Source: Dehalococcoidia bacterium (GTDB lineage Bacteria > Chloroflexota > Dehalococcoidia > Tepidiformales > Tepidiformaceae). From it: a stretch of 64,000 bases of DNA. Below the pieces are notes generated by a model that did no database searches, had not been told where the DNA came from, and saw nothing but the letters and a program-made list of their open reading frames with translations. This document shows, in pieces, positions 26,650 to 35,230 of this stretch (positions are counted from its first letter, which is position 1; each line of letters starts with the position of its first letter). The stretch spans positions 1-64,000 of the forward strand of contig JADYYG010000009.1 of NCBI GenBank assembly GCA_020853755.1, written 5' to 3'. The position numbers and the translations under genes were made by a program.

Positions 26650-28298
26650 GCAGGAGCGCCCGCCAGTTCTGTCTCGATTTTGGTGTACATGGGGCGGGCC
26701 GGCGCCAGCTTCGTGCCGGCCGGAACTTCCCGGTACTGCCAGCCGTGTTCGAGGATGTCCGAGCCCAGCCCCAGATCTTCATGGAGTTGGGCGGTGCTGA
26801 ACGGAAGCACCGGGTAGAGGAGTGCCTTGAGCGAGTTGATGACATTGAGCGCGGTGGCCAACGTCTCGGCTGCATGTGCGGTGTCGGTCTTGACGGCTTT
26901 CCATGGCGCGCGCTCATCGAGGTAGCGGTTCGCGGCCTGTGCGAGTTTCAGCGCTTCTTGCAGGGCAGCCCGGAAGTGGCATGCCTCGAATTCGGCGCCC
27001 GCAGCCGTGAAGGTCGCTTTCGCTTCGTCGAGGATGGCCTGTGACTCCGGCGAAAGGGTGCCGGCGCGTGGAACGACGCCATCGAAGTTCCGATGGATCA
27101 TCGAGATGACCCGGTTGGCGAGGTTGCCCCAGGTGGCGATCAGCACATCGTTATTGGTGCGGATGAGGTCGTCTTCCCGGAACTCGGTGTCGCTCGTCTC
27201 CGGGAGCACGGTGGTCAGGTAGAAGCGCACAACGTCGGCGGCGTAGGTGTCGAGGAGGTCGAGCATCCAGGTGCCGGTGCCCTTGGACTTGCTCTGCTTC
27301 TGGCCAGCCGAGAAGTTCACGTACTGGTTCGCCGGCACGTCATACGGGACGTTCAGCCCGCCGTATCCCATCAGCATCATCGGCCAGATGAGCGTGTGGA
27401 ACGGGATGTTGTCCTTGCCGATGAAGTAGTAGGAGCGGACGGCCGGATCTTCCCAGTAGAGCCGCCACGCCTCGGGGTCGCCCGAGCGCTGGGCCCATTC
27501 CTTGCTGGCGGACAGATAGCCGATCACAGCATCGAACCAGACGTAGATTCGCTTTCCTTCGTAGCCCTCGACCGGTACGGGCACGCCCCAGGTCAGATCG
27601 CGGGTGATTGCCCGGTCTTTCAGGCCCTCGTTGAGCATGCCGAGCGTAAAGTTGAGGACGTTCCGCCTCCAGTGCGCCTGCTTACCGACCCACTCCTTGA
27701 GACGGTCTTCCATCGCTGACTGGCGGAGGAAGTAGTGCTCGGAAGGCTTCAGGATCGGGGTGGCTCCGGAGATCTTGCTGCGCGGTTCGAGCAGATCCAC
27801 CGCGTCGAGCGTCTTCCCGCAGTTGTCGCACTGGTCACCACGGGCTTCGCTGTAGCCGCAGTTCGGGCATGTGCCCTCAACATAACGGTCCGGTAGGAAA
27901 CGCTCTGCCACCGGGTCGAACAGGTACTCCTCGGTCCGCGGGTAGAGGAGGTCGTTCTCCTTGAGCTTGAGGAAGACATCCTGCGTGACCGCGTAATGGT
28001 TCTCTGTCAGCGTCGACGTGTAGAGGTCAAAGGAGATGCCGAGCCGTTCCCAGACCTCGAGGATCTTCGCGTGGTACCGCTCGACGATGACGCTCGGGTC
28101 AACCCCTTCCTTGTCGGCGGCGACGGTGATCGGTGTGCCGTGGCAATCTGAGCCGGAAACCATCAGGACTTCGTTGCCCTTGAGCCGGTGGAAGCGCGCG
28201 AAGATGTCCGAAGGCAGGTACGCTCCGGCGGCCTGGCCGACATGCAGCAGGTAGTTCGCGTATGGCCAGGCGACGCACACAAGGATCCGTTCGGGCAC
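26646..28298 (-). CDS. metG: Methionyl-tRNA synthetase
   Basis: A 550-residue class I aminoacyl-tRNA synthetase. The HIGH-equivalent is LLHVGQ near residue 19, in AWPYANYLLHVGQAAGAYLP. The zinc knuckle is CPNCGYSEARGDQCDNC. The KMSKS loop is QKQSKSKGTG. The anticodon-binding helical domain is present, but there is no C-terminal EMAP/tRNA-binding domain, so this is the short form. GTG start at 28298. A candidate -10, TAGACT, lies about 30 bases upstream on the minus strand. First gene of metG-tatD-prenyl synthase. Confidence 0.95.
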   Translation of the reverse strand: MPERILVCVAWPYANYLLHVGQAAGAYLPSDIFARFHRLKGNEVLMVSGSDCHGTPITVAADKEGVDPSVIVERYHAKILEVWERLGISFDLYTSTLTENHYAVTQDVFLKLKENDLLYPRTEEYLFDPVAERFLPDRYVEGTCPNCGYSEARGDQCDNCGKTLDAVDLLEPRSKISGATPILKPSEHYFLRQSAMEDRLKEWVGKQAHWRRNVLNFTLGMLNEGLKDRAITRDLTWGVPVPVEGYEGKRIYVWFDAVIGYLSASKEWAQRSGDPEAWRLYWEDPAVRSYYFIGKDNIPFHTLIWPMMLMGYGGLNVPYDVPANQYVNFSAGQKQSKSKGTGTWMLDLLDTYAADVVRFYLTTVLPETSDTEFREDDLIRTNNDVLIATWGNLANRVISMIHRNFDGVVPRAGTLSPESQAILDEAKATFTAAGAEFEACHFRAALQEALKLAQAANRYLDERAPWKAVKTDTAHAAETLATALNVINSLKALLYPVLPFSTAQLHEDLGLGSDILEHGWQYREVPAGTKLAPARPMYTKIETELAGAPA

Positions 28299-28358
28299 GA
28301 AGACAACCTGGGGAAATAGGTTGGTCTGAGTCTAGCACAGGGGGGTTCGAGGGGCCGG

Positions 28359-29192
28359 TCAGCCACCTTCCGCGCCGTCCCAAAAGCTGTAAGCCGTATC
28401 GCGGTGAACGTTGAAGCGGCGAGCAGTTTCGGCGGCGGCAGCCGAACGCCGCGCTCCTGCGCTTCGCATCATCGCCATGAAAGCTGCGGCCTCGGCCAGG
28501 TTGTCGCCCGACACAGGTTTGGGGACGCGGACCACGACGGTGCATTCGCCGCGCGTGCCCGCGAATCGGCCGGCCAGCACCGAGGCCCGCCCGCGAACAT
28601 TTTCCTCGTGAAGCTTGGTCAGTTCGCGGCAGACGACGACTTCCGGGTCGCTGAATGTCTCCGCGACTTCGTTCAGGGCGGAACTGAGCCGCCCCGGGCT
28701 TTCGAAGAACACCAGCACCGGGGCAGACTTCGCCGCCGCCTGCAGCCGCGCCAGCCGTTCGCCGCGCTGCTTCGGCAGGAACCCAAGGAAGTGCACGTCA
28801 GACCCTTCAAAGCCCGAAACGGAGACCGCCGCCGATAGTGCGGACGGCCCCGCGATGGCGAACACGGGCGCCTGCGCGGTGTGCGCGGCCGCGACCAGGC
28901 GGGCGCCCGGGTCGGCGATCACCGGCGTGCCCGCGTCGGACACCAGGGCAACGATCCCGGTGCTCGCCGCGGCCAGGAGTCCCGGGGTGCGCTCGTCGAC
29001 GTTGTGTTCGGTGAGGCTGACCAATCGCGCCTCGCTGCCGGCTTGCCTGAGGATTGTCCTGCTGGTGCGGGTGTCTTCGGCGGCGACGATCGCAGCTTCG
29101 CGAAGCACCATTGCCGCTCGGGGTGAGAGGTCTTCCAGGTTGCCGATCGGGGTGGCGACGACGTACAGGCCCGGGGGCATTCGTTGGGTCAT
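28359..29192 (-). CDS. rsmI: 16S rRNA (cytidine-2'-O)-methyltransferase RsmI
   Basis: A 277-residue tetrapyrrole-methylase-fold SAM enzyme that 2'-O-methylates C1402 of 16S rRNA. Signatures: LYVVATPIGNLEDLSPRA at the N-terminus, AEDTRTSRTIL, VSDAGTPVIADPGARLV, and FFESPGRL. The small C-terminal helical domain typical of RsmI ends the protein (FNVHRDTAYSFW). ATG at 29192 (MTQRMPPGLY) is preferred over an upstream ATG because it begins close to the conserved core. Transcribed away from guaB3. Confidence 0.93.
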   Translation of the reverse strand: MTQRMPPGLYVVATPIGNLEDLSPRAAMVLREAAIVAAEDTRTSRTILRQAGSEARLVSLTEHNVDERTPGLLAAASTGIVALVSDAGTPVIADPGARLVAAAHTAQAPVFAIAGPSALSAAVSVSGFEGSDVHFLGFLPKQRGERLARLQAAAKSAPVLVFFESPGRLSSALNEVAETFSDPEVVVCRELTKLHEENVRGRASVLAGRFAGTRGECTVVVRVPKPVSGDNLAEAAAFMAMMRSAGARRSAAAAETARRFNVHRDTAYSFWDGAEGG

Positions 29193-29247
29193 TGACGGAA
29201 TCCATGAATGGCATTGCACATAACCGAACGATCGACACGATTCTGTG

Positions 29248-29277
29248 TTGACCGGCCAGCACGGATGTTCCTAAACT
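29248..29277 (+). promoter_or_regulatory. Promoter of the guaB3 gene
   Basis: TTGACC (29248-29253), 18-base spacer, TAAACT (29272-29277), inside the 195-base divergent gap between rsmI and guaB3. The -10 equals that of the tRNA-Ser gene. The leader to the chosen ATG is about 105 nt. Confidence 0.55.
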
Positions 29278-29387
29278 CGATAGAACTCTCTCCCCGGGAC
29301 TTCGCTGACTTGAGTACCGCTGTCAACTTTTCCTCCGCCGCCTCCGATATGCCGGAGAGCGGCCTTGCGCCGTTTGCTGAGAATGAC

Positions 29388-30533
29388 ATGGCCGCGCCCA
29401 AGTTCAAGCAACTCCGCCGTGCCTACGGCTTTGACGAAGTCGCCATCGTACCCGGCGACGTCACCATTAATCCGGAACTCGCTGAACTGGGGCTCGATAT
29501 TGGGCCCCATCATTTTGCCATCCCGTTCCTGGCCTCGGCGATGGACGCCGTGGTCGACCCGAACTTCGCCATCGCCATGCACAAGGCTGGCGGCCTCGCC
29601 GTCCTCAACCTCGAAGGCGTGTGGACGAAGTACGACGACCCGAGCGGCATCCTCGAAGAGGTGGCGTCTGCGAGCCGCGAAGAAGCCACGCGCCTCCTCC
29701 AGGAGGCCTACGCGCAGCCGATCCGCGAGGAGTACATCGCCAAGCGCATCCATGAGATGAAGGCGGGCGGCGCCGTTGCGGCCGTCTCCCTGACGCCGAT
29801 GAACACGAAGAAGTACGCGGCACTCATCCAGGAAGCCGGGGCCGACATCCTCGTGGTCCAGAGCACCGTGACAACCGCGCGGCACGAGTCCAACAGCGTT
29901 GAGGGCCTCCGTTTCGACAAGCTGTTCAAGGACATCCACATCCCGGTGGTCGTTGGCAACACGGTTGGATTCAAGGCAACCCTGGAGATCATGCGGACCG
30001 GTGTCGCCGGCGTGCTCGTCGGCGTTGGCCCGGGCGCCGCATGCACCAGCCGGGAAGTCCTCGGCATCGGCGTGCCACAGGTCACGGCCACTATCGACTG
30101 CGCCGCCGCCCGCGACTTCTACCTGAAGGAGAGCGGCCGCTACGTCCCGATCATCACGGACGGGGGCATTCGCACCGGCGGCGACGTCTGCAAGTGCTTC
30201 GCCAGCGGCGCCGACGGCATCATGATGGGTTCGCCGTTCGCGGCAACCGTTGAAGCGCCGGGCCGCGGCTACCACTGGGGCATGGCGACGCCGCACGCGA
30301 ACCTCCCGCGCGGCACCCGCGTGGCTGTCGGCGTGAACACGACGGTTCAGAAGGCGCTCTTCGGCCCCACCAGCCGCACCGACGGCACGGAGAACCTCGT
30401 GGGCGCGCTTCGCACTGCAATGGGCATGTGCGGCGCGCACACCATCCGCGAATTCCAGCAGGCCGAGATGGTCATCGCCCCGGCGATCAAGACCGAAGGG
30501 AAGATCTACCAGTTTGCGCAGTCGAAGGACTAG
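29388..30533 (+). CDS. guaB3: GuaB3-family IMP dehydrogenase-related protein
   Basis: A 381-residue (beta/alpha)8 protein of the IMPDH/GMP-reductase superfamily without CBS domains. It begins KFKQLRRAYGFDEVAIVPGD, as GuaB3 proteins do. It has the catalytic-Cys loop GVGPGAACTSREVLGIGVPQ and the phosphate loop ITDGGIRTGGDVCKCFASGA. ATG at 29388 gives the family's usual length; an in-frame ATG at 29349 is possible. The family is common in Actinobacteria and Chloroflexota beside GuaB; its exact reaction is less settled than for GuaB. Confidence 0.9.
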   Translation: MAAPKFKQLRRAYGFDEVAIVPGDVTINPELAELGLDIGPHHFAIPFLASAMDAVVDPNFAIAMHKAGGLAVLNLEGVWTKYDDPSGILEEVASASREEATRLLQEAYAQPIREEYIAKRIHEMKAGGAVAAVSLTPMNTKKYAALIQEAGADILVVQSTVTTARHESNSVEGLRFDKLFKDIHIPVVVGNTVGFKATLEIMRTGVAGVLVGVGPGAACTSREVLGIGVPQVTATIDCAAARDFYLKESGRYVPIITDGGIRTGGDVCKCFASGADGIMMGSPFAATVEAPGRGYHWGMATPHANLPRGTRVAVGVNTTVQKALFGPTSRTDGTENLVGALRTAMGMCGAHTIREFQQAEMVIAPAIKTEGKIYQFAQSKD

Positions 30534-31104
30534 GTTCTTCGCGCTCGTCGCCTTGTTGACGGCGGCCCTCATACCGGGGGCCGCCGTTTCTGTTCGTGCC
30601 GCGAATGCCTGCGGGTCCATCACAGCGCCGTCGGCCTCCGAAGCCGTGGCGCAGTCACAGGTCGTGGTGATCGGCACAGTGGCCGCGGCTGGTGAGGGAA
30701 CGGCCACCCTCCAGCCAGAGGCGTTCCTGAAGGGGCCAGCCTCGGCGGAGCCGATCCACTTTTCCGGCACGACCGATGAGTGTCCGGTCGCGCCGCTCAC
30801 GTCCGGTGCGAGGGCCCTCATCTACATCCCCGACGCTTCGCATCCACGTGTCCCGACGGTGTATGAGGCCTGGATCCTGACCGACGGCCGGGCTTTGATG
30901 GAGGGTGCGGAACAGCGTGAAGCGGACCTGGTGGCGGCCATCCGCTCGATCACCGGCCAATACGCGGTGCCAGTTGCTTCACGCAGCGAGGGCGCCGGTA
31001 TCGATTGGGGACACACCGTCGTTCCCCTTGGCGCCGCACTGGCGATCGTGTTCGGCATCGGGCTCGTCCTGATGCGCGTTTGGCACCGGATTGACCCGAG
31101 CTGA
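30514..31104 (+). CDS. Exported, C-terminally anchored protein with NTR/TIMP-like pattern
   Basis: A 196-residue protein with a signal peptide (about 1-30, ending VSVRAANA) and a C-terminal membrane helix (about 168-190) followed by RVWHRIDPS. The exported part reads ACGSI...AVAQSQVVVIGTV...EAFLKGP...TDECPV...SGARALIYI. The spacing of Cys, VxGTV, FLKG, Cys and ALIYI resembles small netrin/TIMP-like beta barrels found in exported bacterial proteins; this is my inference. The TTG start at 30514 overlaps the guaB3 end by 20 bases. Confidence 0.6.
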   Translation: MRSRRTRFFALVALLTAALIPGAAVSVRAANACGSITAPSASEAVAQSQVVVIGTVAAAGEGTATLQPEAFLKGPASAEPIHFSGTTDECPVAPLTSGARALIYIPDASHPRVPTVYEAWILTDGRALMEGAEQREADLVAAIRSITGQYAVPVASRSEGAGIDWGHTVVPLGAALAIVFGIGLVLMRVWHRIDPS

Positions 31105-31105
31105 C

Positions 31106-31945
31106 CTACCGCCCTCCCGCCCGCCGGGCCAGCGAAGACCCGGCCGCGAGCCGCTCCAGCAGCTGTTCGAGAACGTCCGGTTCACCTGGCAGCACCTCGT
31201 CCGAAGCGTCGAGTGCGTAACTGTCGGCATGCGCCATCGCGATTCCACGACCGGCCCAGGCCAGCATCGAGGCGTCATTCACGCTGTCGCCGACCGCGAT
31301 CACTTCGTCGCGAGCGATGCCGAAGTCCTCGCAGACGAGAGAGAGCGCATGCCCCTTGTTCGCATCGAGCGAGACCGCGACGGTGACTTCCGGGAAGTCG
31401 AGGATGTGGAGTTCGTGAGCATGACGGCGGCTCAATTCCTGGTGAATGCGGTTCGCCTCGGCTGACGATGAGATGATACCCACCCCGGTCGGTGCGATGC
31501 CCGAATTCTCGGGGTCCGGCCGGTACTCTGGCTGGATGCCGCTGACCACGCCGTAGTGGTCGGTAGTGATGGACTGCTTCGAAGCGATATATCTGAGCGG
31601 GTTAAACCACTCGTAGGCGTAGTTGGCCTCGCGTGCGAAACCGATCACGTCGAGCGCAGTCTTCTCGTTCACGGGGAACTCGTGGGTGATTCGCCCATCC
31701 AACAGGTGGACAGAGCAGCCCTGCTGGCAGATCAACGGCCCAGTCAGGCCGAAATGACGTGCTATCTGCGCGGTTCCCGGGAACATTCGGCCGGAAGCGA
31801 GGACGACCTGGATGCCCGCATCGAGACACTCGCGCACCGCAGCCGTCAGGCGTTCGCTGGGCAGCCGCACCTGGCCGTAGCCCGCCGGCGGAATGACCGT
31901 CCCGTCGATGTCGAGGGCGACGAGCTTTACCGCCACCGCGAACAC
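31106..31945 (-). CDS. Cof-type HAD-IIB hydrolase
   Basis: A 279-residue phosphatase. Motif I LVALDIDGTV near the N-terminus, motif II in LASGR, a C2-type cap in the middle, and motifs III/IV as KGHALSLV...AVGDSVNDASMLAWAG. Family members dephosphorylate sugar phosphates or flavin-type metabolites; the substrate is unknown. GTG start at 31945 inside the end of prmC (19-base overlap); GTG at 31936 is an alternative. Last gene of hisS-prfA-prmC-HAD. Confidence 0.9.
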   Translation of the reverse strand: MFAVAVKLVALDIDGTVIPPAGYGQVRLPSERLTAAVRECLDAGIQVVLASGRMFPGTAQIARHFGLTGPLICQQGCSVHLLDGRITHEFPVNEKTALDVIGFAREANYAYEWFNPLRYIASKQSITTDHYGVVSGIQPEYRPDPENSGIAPTGVGIISSSAEANRIHQELSRRHAHELHILDFPEVTVAVSLDANKGHALSLVCEDFGIARDEVIAVGDSVNDASMLAWAGRGIAMAHADSYALDASDEVLPGEPDVLEQLLERLAAGSSLARRAGGR

Positions 31946-32748
31946 ACCACGCGGTCAATCCCGGTGAGGTCCTTGCGCGTCCATGGTTCTACCCCGTAGT
32001 CGGCGAGGATGGCCGCGACGCCGGCGGCCTGGCCGTACGCTACTTCGAGCACCAGGAGGCGCGGGCGGAGCCGAGAGGCGCAGTCTTCGACGAGCCTCCT
32101 GATGAGGACAAATCCGTCGTGGCCGCCGTCGAGCGCGACCAGGGGCTCCCATTTGCTGACCTCAGGCTCAAGCGCTTCGATTTCCCACGTTGGGATGTAC
32201 GGCAGGTTTGCCAGCACGATGTCGGCCTGCCGGATTGGCGTCGCGAGGTCCCCGAGGACGAAATGCACACCAGCGCTGTGCCGCGCCGCGTTCAACCGGG
32301 CGAACGCGATCGCTTCGGGACTGATTTCGGTGGCGATGACTCGCGCGGCCGGCCGTTCGGCTGCCACTGAGATGGCCGCCGCACCGCTCCCCGTGCCGAC
32401 TTCGATGACGATGGCGCCAGGCTCTTCGTCAAGGTCCGCGAGCGCGAGTTCCACCAATAGCTCGGTCTCCGGGCGCGGGATGAGCACGCCGGGCCCAACC
32501 GCGAAGTCGCGGCCGAAGAACTCGCGGTGGCCGGTGATATACGCGGCCGGTTCGCGTTGCGCCCGGCGTTCTGTGAAGGCGTCGAGTTGAGCCTTGGCCT
32601 CGGACTCCAGCGGCGCGTCAAGGAAATATTGGGCGCGTGTGATGCCGGCCGATTCGCGGGCAAGCAGTTCTGCTTCGAACTTCGCATCCGCGATGCCCGC
32701 CGCCGCCAGCCGGACTTCCGACTGGGCGGCGGCCTCGCGGACTCTCAC
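31927..32748 (-). CDS. prmC: Peptide chain release factor N5-glutamine methyltransferase
   Basis: A 273-residue SAM-dependent methyltransferase that methylates the Gln of the GGQ motif of release factors. The N-terminal helical domain contains [10 protein letters not shown] and [14 protein letters not shown]. The SAM motif is [14 protein letters not shown]. The catalytic motif is NLPYIP, a variant of NPPY (Asn-Leu-Pro-Tyr). It overlaps prfA, its substrate's gene, by 4 bases, which supports the assignment. Confidence 0.93.
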   Translation of the reverse strand: MRVREAAAQSEVRLAAAGIADAKFEAELLARESAGITRAQYFLDAPLESEAKAQLDAFTERRAQREPAAYITGHREFFGRDFAVGPGVLIPRPETELLVELALADLDEEPGAIVIEVGTGSGAAAISVAAERPAARVIATEISPEAIAFARLNAARHSAGVHFVLGDLATPIRQADIVLANLPYIPTWEIEALEPEVSKWEPLVALDGGHDGFVLIRRLVEDCASRLRPRLLVLEVAYGQAAGVAAILADYGVEPWTRKDLTGIDRVVCSRWR

Positions 32749-33821
32749 GCGAGGCCTTCCAGGCGGGCCGCTTCGTCGGCCGTAGCCACAGCGTCGATGA
32801 CGTCATCGATATCGCCGTCGAGCCGCTGGGGGATGTTGTGTACCGTCAGGCCGATGCGGTGGTCGGTGATCCGGTCCTGCGGGAAGTTGTAGGTCCGGAT
32901 CTTTTCGCTTCGGTCGCCACTGCCGACCTGGAGCTTGCGGGCTTCGCTCATTTCGGCGTCCGCCTTGCTCTGCTCCATGTCATAGAGGCGGGAGCGGAGC
33001 ACGGTCATCGCCTTGATGCGATTCTTCAGCTGTGACCGTTCATCCTGGCAGACCACCACGATACCGGTGGGGATGTGGGTCAGCCGCACGGCCGTGGCGA
33101 CTTTGTTGACGTTCTGACCGCCCGCACCGGAAGAGTGGAAGATGTCGACCCGGTAGTCCTTCTCTTCGATGGCGATGTCGACTTCTTCGGCTTCCGGGAG
33201 AACGGCGACCGTTGCCGTCGAGGTGTGGATGCGGCCCTGGGATTCGGTCTCCGGGACGCGCTGAACGCGATGGACGCCGCTCTCGTACTTCAGGCGCGAA
33301 TAGGCGCCGTCGCCGCGGATTTCGAAAACGACTTCCTTGAAGCCACCCTTTTCCGACTCGGATGCGCTGAGAATGTCTGTCTGCCAGCGCTTCCGTTCGG
33401 CGTAGCGCACGTACCCGCGGTAGAGCTCGTGAGCGAAGAGGGCGGCCTCTTCTCCACCGGCGCCGGCCCGGATTTCCATGATCACGTTCCGCGAGTCTCG
33501 CGGGTCTTTCGGGAGCAGGGCCCGGCGGATCCGCGTTTCGAGGTCCCCGATGCGGGCGTTCGCCTCGGTCAGTTCGGCCTCTGCGAGTTCCTTCATCTCG
33601 GGGTCGCCGTCGGCGAGGAGGCCCTGAGCATCCGCAGCTGCGCGCTGGGCCGCTTCGAACTCCTCGAAGAGTTCGACGACGCCCTCGATTTCGGCGCGCT
33701 CGCGGGTCAGCCGGTTGAGTTGTTCGAACTCGGCAGCGACTTCAGGGCGCGCCATCTCCTGCGTCAGTTCGTTATAACGCTCCCGGATGCGCTGCAGTTG
33801 GGAAAGGATTGCTGGTTCCAT
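32745..33821 (-). CDS. prfA: Peptide chain release factor 1
   Basis: A 358-residue class I release factor (RF1) for UAA/UAG. The peptidyl-tRNA hydrolysis motif GGQ is in [19 protein letters not shown]. The stop-codon recognition region around [20 protein letters not shown] and the C-terminal [12 protein letters not shown] are normal. ATG at 33821 ([10 protein letters not shown]) is chosen; the longer in-frame extension is Arg/Pro-rich and not family-like. Sits in the usual prfA-prmC order after hisS. Confidence 0.95.
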   Translation of the reverse strand: MEPAILSQLQRIRERYNELTQEMARPEVAAEFEQLNRLTRERAEIEGVVELFEEFEAAQRAAADAQGLLADGDPEMKELAEAELTEANARIGDLETRIRRALLPKDPRDSRNVIMEIRAGAGGEEAALFAHELYRGYVRYAERKRWQTDILSASESEKGGFKEVVFEIRGDGAYSRLKYESGVHRVQRVPETESQGRIHTSTATVAVLPEAEEVDIAIEEKDYRVDIFHSSGAGGQNVNKVATAVRLTHIPTGIVVVCQDERSQLKNRIKAMTVLRSRLYDMEQSKADAEMSEARKLQVGSGDRSEKIRTYNFPQDRITDHRIGLTVHNIPQRLDGDIDDVIDAVATADEAARLEGLA

Positions 33822-33877
33822 GGCGAAAGAAACGGCCCGCCGTGGGCGGACCGGTTCCAGCATAGCACCGGCCGCAG

Positions 33878-35155
33878 TTAGCCTCTGAGCTTCTCGCCGA
33901 TGACCCGGGGCAAGTCCGAAAGGGCCACCGCCTCCTGCTCGGATTCGCCGGAGAGTTGCTTCAGGACCCCTGTGCCGGCAAGCAACTCGTCTTCACCGAT
34001 GATGACGGCGAAGCGGGCCGCCGAGGTGTTCGCGCTGCGCATCTGTGCTTTCATCGACTTATTGGTCTCGCCGGCGATGGCGGCGATGCCTGCTTCGCGC
34101 AGGCGGGCGGCGAGGGCGAACACCGCCGGGGCAGAGCCTTCGGCACGGTGCACGATGTACACGTCCGCGGAGGCGCCCGGGTCTAACTGGATGCCACACC
34201 GCTGCATCTCGATGATGATGCGCTCGATGCCGCTGCCGAAGCCCATGCCAGGGGTCGGCGGCCCGCCGAGGATCTCCATCAGCCCGTCGTACCGTCCTCC
34301 GCCGCCGATCGTGCCCTGCGCGCGTGCGTCTGCGTCGGGCACGATTTCGAAGACCGTGCGGTTGTAGTAATCGAGCCCCCGGACGAGCAGCGGGTCGATG
34401 ATCACAGGGATGCCGGAAGTCTGCAGGGCGCCGAGGACCGTTTCGTGGTGGCCCTGGGCTTCCGGGCTCAACTGGTCGACGAGCTTGGGCGCGGCCTCCT
34501 TGAAGGGCAGGTCGCGTTCGTCCTTGCTGTCGAGCAGGCGCAGCGGGTTGCGTTCGAACCGCCGCTGGCTGTCTTCAGAGAGTTTCCCCAGGTGCGGCCG
34601 GTAGTAATCCTTGAGCCGTTCGATGTAGGCCCGCCGCGGCTGGATGTCGTCCAGCGACCCGAGCCGCACGCTCACCCCGGAGATGCCGAGCATCCGGTAG
34701 AGGCCCCAGAGCAGACCAATGACTTCGGCGTCGACGAGCGGGTCGGTGGAGCCGAGGATCTCGCAGTCGAACTGGGTGTGCTGGCGGTAGCGCCCCTTTT
34801 GCGGGCGGTCGTAGCGGAACATCTGGTGGGTGGTATACAGGCGCACTGGCTGCGGCCAGCTTGCCATACCGTGTTCGAGGTAGGCGCGGCAGATAGCCGG
34901 CGTGCCTTCGGGCGTGAGGGCGAGCTTATCGCCGCCGCGGTCTTCGAAGGCGTACATCTCTTTTTCCACGATGTCGGTGGTATCGCCGGAGCCTTTTTCA
35001 AAGACGCCGGCGTATTCGAACGCCGGGGTATCGATGCGCCGGAAGCCGTGCAGACGGGTGACCTCCCGGATAGCGTCAGAGACAGCCTGCCAGTACGGCT
35101 GCATGTCCGGGAGCACGTCCTGCGTGCCCCGTGGCGCCTGGTAACGGGTGGTCAT
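33878..35155 (-). CDS. hisS: Histidyl-tRNA synthetase
   Basis: A 425-residue class II synthetase. Motif 1 region [13 protein letters not shown], motif 2 with [18 protein letters not shown], the His-specific loop [15 protein letters not shown] and motif 3 [11 protein letters not shown], followed by the HGTP anticodon-binding domain. Normal length. ATG at 35155. Divergent from relA, with a 75-base gap that holds both promoters. Confidence 0.95.
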   Translation of the reverse strand: MTTRYQAPRGTQDVLPDMQPYWQAVSDAIREVTRLHGFRRIDTPAFEYAGVFEKGSGDTTDIVEKEMYAFEDRGGDKLALTPEGTPAICRAYLEHGMASWPQPVRLYTTHQMFRYDRPQKGRYRQHTQFDCEILGSTDPLVDAEVIGLLWGLYRMLGISGVSVRLGSLDDIQPRRAYIERLKDYYRPHLGKLSEDSQRRFERNPLRLLDSKDERDLPFKEAAPKLVDQLSPEAQGHHETVLGALQTSGIPVIIDPLLVRGLDYYNRTVFEIVPDADARAQGTIGGGGRYDGLMEILGGPPTPGMGFGSGIERIIIEMQRCGIQLDPGASADVYIVHRAEGSAPAVFALAARLREAGIAAIAGETNKSMKAQMRSANTSAARFAVIIGEDELLAGTGVLKQLSGESEQEAVALSDLPRVIGEKLRG

Positions 35156-35230
35156 AGGTCAGGTTCTTCCGGCGAGGGGATGCATGGTAGGATAGGGTTC
35201 CACCTTAGCTGGGCAAAGAGGGTTCGCTGA

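Noticed and set aside
29271..30821. A 516-residue minus-strand open frame opposite guaB3
   Set aside because: Antisense shadow of a gene with clear IMPDH motifs.
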